Source: JANQUM01 sp047630355 (GTDB taxonomy: Bacteria > Bacteroidota > Bacteroidia > Cytophagales > Spirosomataceae). Taken from it: a stretch of DNA of 14,865 nt. Made by a program: the position numbers and the translations under genes. The DNA is taken from positions 1-14,865 of the forward strand of contig JBLHXN010000079.1 of assembly GCA_047630355.1 (NCBI GenBank). The letters run 5' to 3'. The notes beneath the pieces were generated by a model. That model saw only the letters and a list, made by a program, of their open reading frames with translations, searched no databases and was not told the origin of the DNA. Numbering within the stretch: position 1 is the stretch's first letter; each line of letters opens with the position of its first letter. Shown piece after piece: positions 6,715-13,644 of this stretch.

Positions 6715-7926
6715 TTACTTCTTAGAAATGCGATACAAACGGCCTTGGTCGGTTACGACGTACAGGGCATCGCCACCTTGCGTGATGTCTCTGAAACGCT
6801 GGATTTCGTCTGATAACAAACGTTCTTCACCTACTACTTTATTATTTTTGATTTCCAAACGGACAATGTGTAATCCGCTCAAACATCCTACGAAGAGGTT
6901 ATTTTTCCATTCTGGAATGGCGTTGCCACTGTAAAACGTCATTCCACTTGGAGATACTGACGGGTCCCAGTAATAAACGGGTTGCTCCATATCTTCTTTT
7001 TGTTGAATGGCGTCGCCAACTTGCTTGCCGGCGTATTCAATTCCGTAGGTGATAGTTGGCCATCCGTAATTTTTTCCCGCTACAATGCGGTTTATTTCGT
7101 CGCCACCACGTGGCCCAAATTCGTTCGACCATAAATCACCTGTCTGTGGGTGAAATGACATTCCCTGTACGTTGCGGTGTCCGTAAGTAAAAAGTTCGGG
7201 TCTTGCTTTTCCGGCAAAAGGTCCGTTTGCTACTGCTTTTCCGTCGGTGGTGATGTGGACGATTTTTCCCAAACCAGAATCAATATCCTGAGCTTGCGGA
7301 CGGGTAACTTTGTCGGAACGTTCGCCCGTGCTCATAAATAAGTCGCCGTTTTTATCAAACAAAATCCGACCGCCGTAGTGCAGCGTTCCATTGTGAGATG
7401 GCGTTGCACGATAAATTACCGTTGCTTCTTCAATGCTCTTTTCGTCGTCAGCTAATCTTCCTTTAGCGGCAGATGTAACTGTGCCGCCCGAAATATCTTC
7501 GGCGAACGTCCAGTAAATCATGCGGCTTTGAGCGAAATCAGGAGCAATGGTGATACCCAATAATCCGCCCTGACCTTTGCTGTTTACTTCCGGGATTCCT
7601 TTTGTTATTTTTTCGCTTACGTTGCCGCTTGCATTCACAATACGAAACGCTCCTTCTTTTTCGGTGATGAGTAGCCGTCCGTCGGGCAAAGCTTTCACTC
7701 CCCAGGGCGAGTCTAACTCTTCGGTAAGTACGTCAAATCTGTAAGGTGTTTTGGTTTCGATGGCTCTTACTCTGGTTTGCCCTTCAAAGGCAGGTTTATA
7801 GTCGGCGTTGGGGTCTTTGGTTTCAACGGAAGCCGTTTTACTGCCGGAGGTTGTGGTAGACTTCTGACTACAAGACGTAAAAGATATGGTGCCGCAAAGG
7901 CAAATGAGTGCAAGGGTTGTTTTCAT
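6715..7926 (-). CDS. PQQ-dependent aldose/sorbosone dehydrogenase lipoprotein (YliI-like)
   Basis: The 403-residue protein begins with a lipoprotein signal; the lipobox FTSC places the lipidated Cys at residue 19. The rest is a GSDH-type beta-propeller (about 60-402). It shows SPWGVKALPDGRLLITEK (73-90), GGLLGITIAPDF (120-131), the probable catalytic-base region HYGGR (His183), YGHRNVQG (248-255, with the PQQ-contacting Arg251), NEFGPRGGDE (268-277, calcium/PQQ site) and NYGWP (286-290). By family knowledge such enzymes oxidise aldoses to lactones with PQQ outside the cytoplasmic membrane. No PQQ biosynthesis genes are in the window, so the cofactor would be imported or made elsewhere. It is transcribed alone, with its own terminator. 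The start is ATG at 7926. The call is firm; the true sugar is unknown. Confidence 0.92.
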   Translation of the reverse strand: MKTTLALICLCGTISFTSCSQKSTTTSGSKTASVETKDPNADYKPAFEGQTRVRAIETKTPYRFDVLTEELDSPWGVKALPDGRLLITEKEGAFRIVNASGNVSEKITKGIPEVNSKGQGGLLGITIAPDFAQSRMIYWTFAEDISGGTVTSAAKGRLADDEKSIEEATVIYRATPSHNGTLHYGGRILFDKNGDLFMSTGERSDKVTRPQAQDIDSGLGKIVHITTDGKAVANGPFAGKARPELFTYGHRNVQGMSFHPQTGDLWSNEFGPRGGDEINRIVAGKNYGWPTITYGIEYAGKQVGDAIQQKEDMEQPVYYWDPSVSPSGMTFYSGNAIPEWKNNLFVGCLSGLHIVRLEIKNNKVVGEERLLSDEIQRFRDITQGGDALYVVTDQGRLYRISKK

Positions 7927-8011
7927 TGGGTGGATAAGAAATGATGGTACGCTACTAAGTATAACGACGTAAAAATTCAGGTGAAACGCATTTTAAAGTA
8001 CAACAAAACTG

Positions 8012-8201
8012 CTTAGAAAAGTGCAATTTGAGTTCCTATTTGACACTATAGAAAGATTTTTTTAGATAGAACCTTAAAATGAGGCATCTATTCCAACATA
8101 ATACCAAATTCAAACTTTCACCAATTAATTAATTTCAGACAAAACTATAATTACAAACTTGTACTATTCGTTGATTTGAATCTCAGAATTGCACTTTTAA
8201 G
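8012..8201. repeat. Inverted-repeat-bounded segment, possible MITE remnant
   Basis: aaaagtgcaatt (8017-8028) and aattgcactttt (8187-8198) are a perfect 12-bp inverted repeat. The similarity extends outward and inward with small gaps (ctta/taag outside, gag/ctc inside). The right end also contains gcactt/aagtgc (8191-8204), a hairpin of its own. The interior of about 160 nt is AT-rich and non-coding. Confidence 0.45.
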
Positions 8202-8443
8202 TGCGTTCAACTTGGTAAAAATTTGAATAATCTTTATTTGTAGTAAAAGTACCCATAGTAAGTGAAGAAAAGAAAGTATCAATGCTTGATTATGAAAATA
8301 TTTAGCTAATAAGTTTATACAAAACGGCACACGAACCTTTCGGATTGCCGGTGCGATTGAAATACTCTATGCAGATTGTCTTCAATAAACTGCCTCTACG
8401 GTCTGGTCAGAAGTTATAGTAAGTTTTATTCGGTTACAAACGA

Positions 8444-8475
8444 CTGCAAATGCTTTTAATCAGCTGTAAATGCTT
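8444..8475. repeat. 12-bp direct repeat upstream of ssb
   Basis: ctgcaaatgctt (8444-8455) and ctgtaaatgctt (8464-8475) differ at one base and are spaced 20 bp start to start, about two helical turns. They are bracketed by cggtt (8431-8435) and aaccg (8480-8484). They lie about 30-60 nt upstream of the putative -7 box, where an activator could bind. Confidence 0.4.
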
Positions 8476-8504
8476 AACAACCGAATCGTGTTTGCGGATT
8501 GCCC

Positions 8505-8512
8505 CACCTTTG
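8505..8512 (+). promoter_or_regulatory. Probable -7 box of ssb (CACCTTTG)
   Basis: CACCTTTG matches TAnnTTTG except at the first base, and is followed by the CA often seen after this box. It would give a leader of about 50 nt before the ATG at 8571. No clear -33 TTG lies at the expected spacing. Confidence 0.4.
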
Positions 8513-8570
8513 CATCGTTGGTTCTGAGTAGAGCCGCATCAATAAGTTTTTAATCTAAAATTGTAACACG

Positions 8571-8897
8571 ATGAACACAGTAAAATTAATCGGAAACGTA
8601 GGCAAGGAAGTAAATGTACGTGAATTTGAGAACGGTAAAATGGCGACTTTTTCGCTCGCTACCAACGAAACGTACACCAATCGTAATAATGAATTAATCA
8701 AAAATACTACGTGGCACAACGTTATTGCTTGGGGTAAAACTGCTATCATTTGTGAACAGTTACTGAGCAAAGGAAAATTCGTAAGTATTGAAGGAAAACT
8801 CAACTACCGTTCGTACGAAAATAAAGAAGGTAAAACGGTTAACGTAACAGAAATTGTGGCGAAGAATATCGAAGAGATGCAACTACAGACTACTTAA
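8571..8897 (+). CDS. ssb: Single-stranded DNA-binding protein, short form
   Basis: The 108-residue protein is a complete OB-fold SSB. It has VKLIGNVGKEVNVREFENGK (4-23), MATFSLATNE, TTWHNVIAWGKTA (46-58), LLSKGKFVSIEGKL (64-77) and NYRSYENKEGK (78-88), all typical of bacterial SSB. By family function it coats single-stranded DNA in replication, recombination and repair. Unlike a housekeeping SSB (about 150-180 residues) it stops right after the OB-fold and lacks the Gly/Pro-rich linker and the acidic DDDIPF-type tip that recruits partner proteins. It is thus probably a secondary SSB paralogue. The start is ATG at 8571. It is monocistronic, with a terminator at about 8959-8993. Confidence 0.92.
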   Translation: MNTVKLIGNVGKEVNVREFENGKMATFSLATNETYTNRNNELIKNTTWHNVIAWGKTAIICEQLLSKGKFVSIEGKLNYRSYENKEGKTVNVTEIVAKNIEEMQLQTT

Positions 8898-8958
8898 AAG
8901 ATTATCCGGTTATATATCACAGGCTCTATTGTTGATAAATGACTGACGTACACATCGA

Positions 8959-8993
8959 CCCCGCCGGACTTTTTACCTGGTGGGGCTTTTTTT
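8959..8993 (+). terminator. Rho-independent terminator after ssb
   Basis: ccccgccgg (8959-8967) pairs with ctggtgggg (8977-8985), allowing two G-T pairs, and is followed by a run of T (8987-8993). It lies 61 nt after the ssb stop. Confidence 0.85.
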
Positions 8994-9042
8994 ATAAATC
9001 AGAAAAGTGCCGATGCTGAAGCGTATTATTTATCAAATTTCG

Positions 9043-9050
9043 TACCTTTG
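9043..9050 (+). promoter_or_regulatory. -7 box of osmC (TACCTTTG)
   Basis: TACCTTTG is an exact match to the bacteroidete TAnnTTTG consensus, 45 nt before the ATG at 9096. It sits in an AT-rich region just after the ssb terminator. The upstream -33 element is not obvious. Confidence 0.6.
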
Positions 9051-9095
9051 TTACATCTTTTACAGATAATTTTTATACATTAAACATACTACAAC

Positions 9096-9539
9096 ATGGC
9101 AACTAAAAGAAATGCTACCGCTGTTTGGAACGGAACCGGATCAGAAGGCAAAGGTAGTTTAAGCACTTCGAACAAATTTTTTGATAATACACCTTACAGT
9201 TTTAAAAGCCGTTTCGAAAACGAAGATGGTAAACTGGGAACTAACCCCGAAGAACTGATTGCGGCGGCTCACGCCGGATGCTACGCCATGGCGTTGAGTT
9301 TTGCGGTAACCGAAGCGGGGTTCAATCCTGACGAATTAAAGGTTAAAGCAAGTGTGGTGTTAGACTCCGTTGAAGGCGGTTTCGCCATTACGGGAATCAC
9401 GTTACACCTTGACGGTAAAGTAAGCGGAATGGAGAAAGATAAATTTATGGAGCTGGCTCAGGGAGCAAAAGAAGGCTGCCCAATATCAAAAGCATTGAGC
9501 TCTGTGCCTATTACACTGGACGCTAATTTTACTTCGTAA
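9096..9539 (+). CDS. osmC: OsmC-family peroxiredoxin (organic hydroperoxide reductase)
   Basis: The 147-residue protein is the usual length for OsmC. The two redox-active cysteines are Cys62 in AAAHAGCYAMALS and Cys128 in EGCPISKAL. Glu53 in NPEELIAAAHAG and Arg39 in SFKSRFE match the conserved residues around the active site. By family function it reduces organic hydroperoxides in the cytoplasm through a thiol cycle, and the family is often induced by osmotic or stationary-phase stress. The N-terminal stretch ATAVWNGTGSEGKG matches the OsmC rather than the Ohr subgroup. The start is ATG at 9096. It is a single-gene unit with its own promoter (9043-9050) and terminator (9562-9601). Confidence 0.93.
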   Translation: MATKRNATAVWNGTGSEGKGSLSTSNKFFDNTPYSFKSRFENEDGKLGTNPEELIAAAHAGCYAMALSFAVTEAGFNPDELKVKASVVLDSVEGGFAITGITLHLDGKVSGMEKDKFMELAQGAKEGCPISKALSSVPITLDANFTS

Positions 9540-9561
9540 ACGTAAAAAGCAGTTTTGAACT

Positions 9562-9601
9562 AATCCCGTAAGGTTTAAAAAAATCTTGCGGGATTTTTTT
9601 G
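9562..9601 (+). terminator. Rho-independent terminator after osmC
   Basis: aatcccgtaaggtt (9562-9575) pairs with aatcttgcgggatt (9582-9595), with two mismatched or wobble positions, and a T-run continues to 9600. It begins 23 nt after the osmC stop. Confidence 0.9.
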
Positions 9602-9610
9602 TTCTTGCTG

Positions 9611-9645
9611 ATGGTCGCAGACGGGGTCGCCCAGACCTCGGCTGA
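9611..9645. repeat. Small GC-rich hairpin, REP-like
   Basis: ggggtc (9623-9628) pairs with gacctc (9634-9639), allowing one wobble, within a GC-rich patch between the osmC terminator and the lipoprotein gene. Its order of blocks (gacg-ggtcg...gacc...ggct) resembles the hairpin region at 3886-3918. This may be a diverged copy of the same unit. Confidence 0.35.
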
Positions 9646-9695
9646 GATTGGTTGCTTACCTATTGCACCCTTGCGTGTTTTTTTGGTTGTTCTTG

Positions 9696-10280
9696 CTACA
9701 ATTCTATTTTCTTGTAAATAGCTGATAACGTAGTGGTTTTAAAAGACGCAGTTTTGAAGTCGTAGATATCAATGGCAATTTGCACCGTGAACCCCTCCTG
9801 ATCGGACAATTTCAAGTTAAGAATTTTTCCATCTTTTGCGGTGGTATTTTCTGTGCTAATTACTTCAATGTCTTTATCGTTTATATAGTTGTATGACATG
9901 AAATTTAAGCCCTTTTGATAATCAAGACCAGAGGGTATAACATTTTCTATGCCGGCAAATCTTTGAACTGGAAAATTCAATGATATGGTGCGGGCAGAGT
10001 TTATCTGTCCATACGTTGGTCTAACCTCAGCATACCGTCCGAAATCGTTAAAAACCATGTTTACTTTTTGTCCGGTAGGAACAAGCGTATGTTCCGATAA
10101 TATTTCAGACAGGAAATCTTTGGATGCAATTCCATCGTTATTCACATCAATTGCAACATTTGAAACAATAGAATCAACTTTATAAAACCCATTAAATTCA
10201 CGATTTACACCGTCAGCTTCTTCGACTTCACAACCAGCGAAAAGCAGAGTAAGAATTATGGCAATAGTTAGCTTATTCAT
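9696..10280 (-). CDS. Hypothetical lipoprotein with calcium-loop-like motif
   Basis: The 194-residue protein is not recognised as a named family. Residues 1-17 form a lipoprotein signal (LLFAGC, Cys17 lipidated), so it is anchored in a membrane facing the periplasm or outside. Residues 45-55 read DVNNDGIASKD, a D-x-N-x-D-G loop like those that bind calcium in dockerins and EF-hands, but the usual Glu at position 12 is missing. The rest is predicted beta-rich, with alternating hydrophobics, as in bacteroidete lipocalin-like lipoproteins. The start is ATG at 10280. A -7-like box at 10372-10379 is about 90 nt upstream. It follows the DUF2231 gene on the same strand with a 128-nt gap and probably has its own promoter. 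The lipoprotein call is firm; the function is unknown. Confidence 0.75.
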   Translation of the reverse strand: MNKLTIAIILTLLFAGCEVEEADGVNREFNGFYKVDSIVSNVAIDVNNDGIASKDFLSEILSEHTLVPTGQKVNMVFNDFGRYAEVRPTYGQINSARTISLNFPVQRFAGIENVIPSGLDYQKGLNFMSYNYINDKDIEVISTENTTAKDGKILNLKLSDQEGFTVQIAIDIYDFKTASFKTTTLSAIYKKIEL

Positions 10281-10371
10281 GTCTTTTATTTTTTACGAAA
10301 GTTGGATAAAAAAAATGGGTATATAATTCTAATTTTTCAAAAAAAATATTTTGCAGCGAAGAGTGGAACAG

Positions 10372-10379
10372 CAAATGTA
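10372..10379 (-). promoter_or_regulatory. Candidate -7 box for the lipoprotein gene (TACATTTG)
   Basis: On the minus strand the bases read TACATTTG, an exact TAnnTTTG match, 91 nt before the start codon at 10280. The leader between them is very AT-rich. No good -33 element was found. Confidence 0.4.
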
Positions 10380-10408
10380 GATATAGAAAATATTACGAAA
10401 TAATACTT

Positions 10409-11845
10409 TTATTTGTCCCCCTTCTTCTCGACCACTTTCTCCAACCCCACAAAAGCCGCTTTTTGATAAAAAATTTCGAGGCTTGGGGCTTGCTTTTTGA
10501 GTGAATTAACGCCTTCCTCCGTAACGGAAGTATTGGTACAATACACCCGAGTGAGTGACGGAAATGTAGCTAAATGATTGATGCTTTTATCGCCAATTTT
10601 TGTATTGAAAAGATTGATGTAACGAACGTGCGGTAGTGGTTTGATTTGCGTTATTTCAGCATCGGAAACTGTGGAGCCATCGAGACGTAAACTCATTAGG
10701 TTTTCGCAGGAATTTAAGAAAGTGGTTATTCTTTTGGGTAAAGCTTTATTGCTCAAATTTAAATTGACAATGTGCTTACTTATTTGGTTCAAATCATTGA
10801 TTAGAGAATCGTTCAGTGTTGCATTTATAGTGCTGACATCCAAATAATTATCTGCTCCCGAAATGGGAGTTATTAAAATATTTTCGTTACGAAGTTTATC
10901 TAGTAATTTCGGGTTTGCTTCCGTGATTGGGGTGTCTAAAATACTCGGTTCTTTCAGGATTTCTCCGTCTTCGCTTTCCCCCGAAACTAACGCCGCTAAA
11001 GCGATTTTCACTTCTTCGTCTTCAGGCTTTAGTTCGGCTACCTGTTTATCGAAATCTGCCCCGGAGTTTATCCACCATTTCAACAGTACTAATTCATTTT
11101 TAGAGATGGGTGTTTTACCTTCGGGCGGCATGTGTTCGTCATTATTTTCGGGTAACGTGACGCGATGAATCATCTCGCTTTCGTCGGCATTTCTGGCTAC
11201 GAAAATTACGCCATTCTTTCCTCCTTTTTTAAGCAGATCAATTTCGTCCATCCGCAACTTGCCTTTAATCTTTGTCCCGTTGTGGCACGACCAGCACTTT
11301 TCTTTTAAAATCGGTCTGATGATGTCATTGTACGCGAGAGCTTCGTTCACATTTGTGATGACGGGTCGCTCGTCTGATTCTTTTTCGGACATCCCAATCC
11401 ACGATCGGATGGGTTGCGGTGTGTGCATAGTCAGGAAATCCGAACCATGAGTCAGATTCCCGCCGAGATGCCCGGTTATTAAAAGTAACACCCCCGACGC
11501 AGCGATTGGTATTTGCTTAAATAGTTTATTGTCAAGGTGTTGTATGCGAAGTCGGTACGCAATCCAAATAGCTGTGGCTAAAGAGAAAACAGCGATGCCC
11601 GTCCATTGATGGCGTTCTACCGCAACGGTATTATACTCGCCGCTTTGTGATAAAAACCAACCGAACAAACAGGATATCCCCGCCGAAACGGCAGCGAAAA
11701 ACCAAGTCCATTCGAGTGTTCTGCCGTCAGGAGTTTTAATAAAAAACTCCATCAAAATGGCTAAAACAACAATTCCAATGGGAAGGTGGACAACAACAGG
11801 GTGAAAGTGCCCGAAAAAGAGCACCCATTCAGAGGGAGAATTCAT
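10409..11845 (-). CDS. DUF2231 membrane protein fused to cytochrome c and leucine-rich repeats
   Basis: The 478-residue protein has three parts. Residues 7-140 contain four membrane helices (about 8-35, 46-66, 80-98, 111-129) with the motif FGHFHPVVVHLP and several His (13, 15, 20, 126, 133), as in DUF2231 proteins. Residues 170-270 are a Planctomycete-type cytochrome c domain: CWSCH at 184-188 binds haem, with MPPEGK at 239-244 offering a possible Met ligand. Residues about 358-460 carry leucine-rich-repeat-like turns (LNLSNKALP, LRLDGSTVSD, INLFNTKIGD). This suggests a membrane-anchored electron-transfer protein on the periplasmic side. The start is ATG at 11845. It lies 116 nt downstream of the sensor gene on the same strand, so readthrough from the sigma-factor operon is possible but unproven. 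The electron partner is unknown. Confidence 0.85.
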   Translation of the reverse strand: MNSPSEWVLFFGHFHPVVVHLPIGIVVLAILMEFFIKTPDGRTLEWTWFFAAVSAGISCLFGWFLSQSGEYNTVAVERHQWTGIAVFSLATAIWIAYRLRIQHLDNKLFKQIPIAASGVLLLITGHLGGNLTHGSDFLTMHTPQPIRSWIGMSEKESDERPVITNVNEALAYNDIIRPILKEKCWSCHNGTKIKGKLRMDEIDLLKKGGKNGVIFVARNADESEMIHRVTLPENNDEHMPPEGKTPISKNELVLLKWWINSGADFDKQVAELKPEDEEVKIALAALVSGESEDGEILKEPSILDTPITEANPKLLDKLRNENILITPISGADNYLDVSTINATLNDSLINDLNQISKHIVNLNLSNKALPKRITTFLNSCENLMSLRLDGSTVSDAEITQIKPLPHVRYINLFNTKIGDKSINHLATFPSLTRVYCTNTSVTEEGVNSLKKQAPSLEIFYQKAAFVGLEKVVEKKGDK

Positions 11846-11961
11846 GTATAAGGTTGAATAAATTTTGTTCTAAAGTTATTCAAACTAACTACGTTTCCAA
11901 AGCCGCTTTTACTTATTTTCTACAGTAAAGCATTAACTAATCTAATCATGTAGGTGAACTC

Positions 11962-12477
11962 TCACCTTGGTGGCGGTGGCATTCTGCCCTCACGTTCTCT
12001 CATTGGTGGTGGCCCTGACCTATGACCTTGCTCTCTATTTGGGGGCATTGGTCGGTCTATTCCATTGACGATTTCGTTGATTACTTCGCCGAGTAACTTT
12101 CGCTGTTCCGCGTCACAGATTTTTTGTAATTCCTGAAAGTGATTAAAAGTCAGCAGCTCCGACTCGGTTTTCTTTGCTCCGATTTTTGCGGCAAGTGCTT
12201 CGAGCGTATTTTTAGATAATGTTTGTTCGGGAAATCCGGCGTACATTTCTTCTTTCAAGGCATCTATTTCATTTTTGATGCTCTCCATGCTGCTTCGGTG
12301 TTCGGCTTTCAGTTCTTCAAACTGTTGCTTTTGCTGAACTGAAAAGTTTAATTTTTCTTCTAAAAAAGGAGGTGGTTGGCGATTTGGTTTTTTTATCCAA
12401 ATAAATCCTAAAAGGCTGATGTTCAGAAGTAAAAGCCCACCGATAACCCAAAACCAATTTTTGTTTATTGTTTTCAT
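11962..12477 (-). CDS. Spy/CnrX-like periplasmic sensor with Pro-rich tail
   Basis: The 171-residue protein starts with one N-terminal membrane helix (about 8-28, WFWVIGGLLLLNISLLGFIW), then a helical hairpin domain: FSVQQKQQFEELKAEHRSSM and later TFNHFQELQKICDAEQRKLL. This is the pattern of the Spy/CpxP/CnrX 'heavy-metal sensor' superfamily (LTxxQ-like). The tail from about residue 142 is rich in Pro, Met, Arg and Gly (RPMPPN, PPPMRE, MPPPPR) and is probably disordered. ATG at 12477 is preferred because it puts the helix right at the N-terminus; a GTG at 12501 before an A9 run would add eight residues. It is the third gene of an operon after the ECF sigma factor and its short membrane partner, the order seen in Cnr-type systems, so it may sense metal or envelope stress. 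The ligand is unknown. Confidence 0.8.
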   Translation of the reverse strand: MKTINKNWFWVIGGLLLLNISLLGFIWIKKPNRQPPPFLEEKLNFSVQQKQQFEELKAEHRSSMESIKNEIDALKEEMYAGFPEQTLSKNTLEALAAKIGAKKTESELLTFNHFQELQKICDAEQRKLLGEVINEIVNGIDRPMPPNREQGHRSGPPPMREREGRMPPPPR

Positions 12478-12522
12478 AATTGTAGTAGATTTTTTTTTCA
12501 CATAATATCGTTTTGTAATACT

Positions 12523-12834
12523 TTAGTAAATGGTTGAGTCAACGGATTCATTCAAGCCGTATTCCTGAATAAAAGCATCTTTGCTCGAAAGCGATGAATC
12601 TTGAGTATCGTAGCTCAGCACGGTATAAACCGAGGCTACCGAAAGTAACAGCGAACACGCCAACATGGGAATGAGTAAAGCTGGTTTTAACTTTCGTACT
12701 GAGTGCGTCGAAGCACTCGCCTCGTTTTCCATCCGTACTTTCAGCCGCGTATAGAAAAATGGCCGTGGTTCTGCCCGATTCACCCCGTCGAGGGAGTTGA
12801 GCGTTTCTTCTATTTGTTTGTCGATGTTTTTCAT
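12523..12834 (-). CDS. Short membrane protein, probable anti-sigma factor
   Basis: The 103-residue protein has a charged N-terminal cytoplasmic part (1-48, with IEETLNSLDGVNRAEPRPFFYTRL split over 8-31), one membrane helix (about 51-73, ALLIPMLACSLLLSVASVYTV) and a 30-residue periplasmic tail. It lies directly downstream of an ECF sigma gene on the same strand and directly upstream of a periplasmic sensor. It has no zinc-binding HxxxCxxC motif, so it is not a ZAS-type anti-sigma; the small size and topology resemble CnrY, which holds its sigma factor at the membrane. Function is inferred from context and topology. The start is ATG at 12834. The 59-nt spacer before it holds two hairpins. Confidence 0.65.
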   Translation of the reverse strand: MKNIDKQIEETLNSLDGVNRAEPRPFFYTRLKVRMENEASASTHSVRKLKPALLIPMLACSLLLSVASVYTVLSYDTQDSSLSSKDAFIQEYGLNESVDSTIY

Positions 12835-12840
12835 ATTTTA

Positions 12841-12890
12841 CCTCCCCAAACCCCCAGCAACGGCTGCCGCTCCTTAGAGGAGAGGGCTAA
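12841..12890. repeat. Hairpin-rich spacer between sigma and anti-sigma genes
   Basis: Two small hairpins lie in the spacer: cagc/gctg at 12855-12866 and ctcct/aggag at 12870-12882. They are within a GC-rich block (C-rich on the plus strand) that stands out from the flanks. This resembles a short dispersed bacteroidete repeat. It sits inside the operon message, where it could affect processing or translation of the anti-sigma gene. Confidence 0.5.
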
Positions 12891-12893
12891 TTT

Positions 12894-13469
12894 TTATTTA
12901 TTTAGTTCCTTGTAATACGTTGTCAATAACTTTTTCAAATTTCCTTTTGCCCTAAAAATCAGTGATTCTACAGAGCTTTTGGTGATGTCCATTGCTTCCG
13001 CTGTTTCCACATAACTCAACCCTTCTACATTTACTAAGGTATAAGCAATGCGTTGGTTATTAGGTAATTTTCCGATGGCGACGAATAGATTTTGGGCTAA
13101 TTCTTTATTCTCTGCCACAACTCCCGGATGTTCAAAATCAGTCGGTTGATGAATCATTTCATCATTTTTGCCGAACAAACTGCTGATAAACGCAAACCGT
13201 TTTTGAGCTTTCTTTTTACGAATTGCCTCCAAAGATTTTGTGGTGGCAATCCGGTAAACCCACGTACCAAGCGATGAGTCCTCCCGAAATTTATCGATGG
13301 AACGATATACTTCAATGAACACTTCCTGAGCGATATCTTCGGCTTCTTCATTGTGTTGTACCAAAGACAAAACAGTATTATAGACCCGCACTTGGTAAGT
13401 TTCTACCAACTGCTTAAATGCCGCCTCGCTGCGGCTTTTAAGATTTGTAATAAGTGAATGTTCTTTCAA
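12894..13469 (-). CDS. ECF-type RNA polymerase sigma factor
   Basis: The 191-residue protein has the two ECF domains. Region 2 spans about 15-90 (AAFKQLVETYQVRVYNTVL, DIAQEVFIEVY, GTWVYRIATTKSLEAIR). Region 4 spans about 135-187 (LPNNQRIAYTLVNVEGLSY, VETAEAMDITKSSVESLIFRAK). It directs RNA polymerase to stress or metal-response promoters, not identified here. The start is a TTG at 13469 that directly follows an in-frame TAA; the protein length fits, and no better start lies further upstream. It heads an operon with the short membrane protein and the Spy/CnrX-like sensor. The 175-nt upstream gap separates it from the desaturase gene on the same strand. The sigma call is firm; the regulon is unknown. 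Confidence 0.93.
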   Translation of the reverse strand: MKEHSLITNLKSRSEAAFKQLVETYQVRVYNTVLSLVQHNEEAEDIAQEVFIEVYRSIDKFREDSSLGTWVYRIATTKSLEAIRKKKAQKRFAFISSLFGKNDEMIHQPTDFEHPGVVAENKELAQNLFVAIGKLPNNQRIAYTLVNVEGLSYVETAEAMDITKSSVESLIFRAKGNLKKLLTTYYKELNK

Positions 13470-13644
13470 TTAGCTGATCATCTGTATAGTTAGATGACAA
13501 GTACAGAAAAAACTTGCGGAAGATGTTGAGAAGTTTAAAAAGAGGGGTGGGGAAGATATTTTAACAAAGGCCACTAACCTTTTTTAGTAAGAGTGGAGTG
13601 CGTCTAAAACTCGTGCGATTGCAAGAGCTACTGCACAGTGGACT

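Larger units (their letters stand above)
7927..8570. other. 644-nt gene-free spacer between divergent genes
   Basis: No convincing coding sequence is present on either strand. The segment holds the upstream region of the sugar dehydrogenase gene (minus strand) and of ssb (plus strand). It contains an inverted-repeat pair spanning 8012-8201, a hairpin at 8191-8204, a 12-bp direct repeat at 8444-8475 and a likely ssb promoter at 8505-8512. It is strongly AT-rich up to about 8330. Confidence 0.7.

Noticed and set aside
13560..13640. Terminator between the desaturase and the sigma factor gene
   Set aside because: The only stem (ccact/agtgg around the T-run) is short and poorly placed, so it is not reported as a feature.
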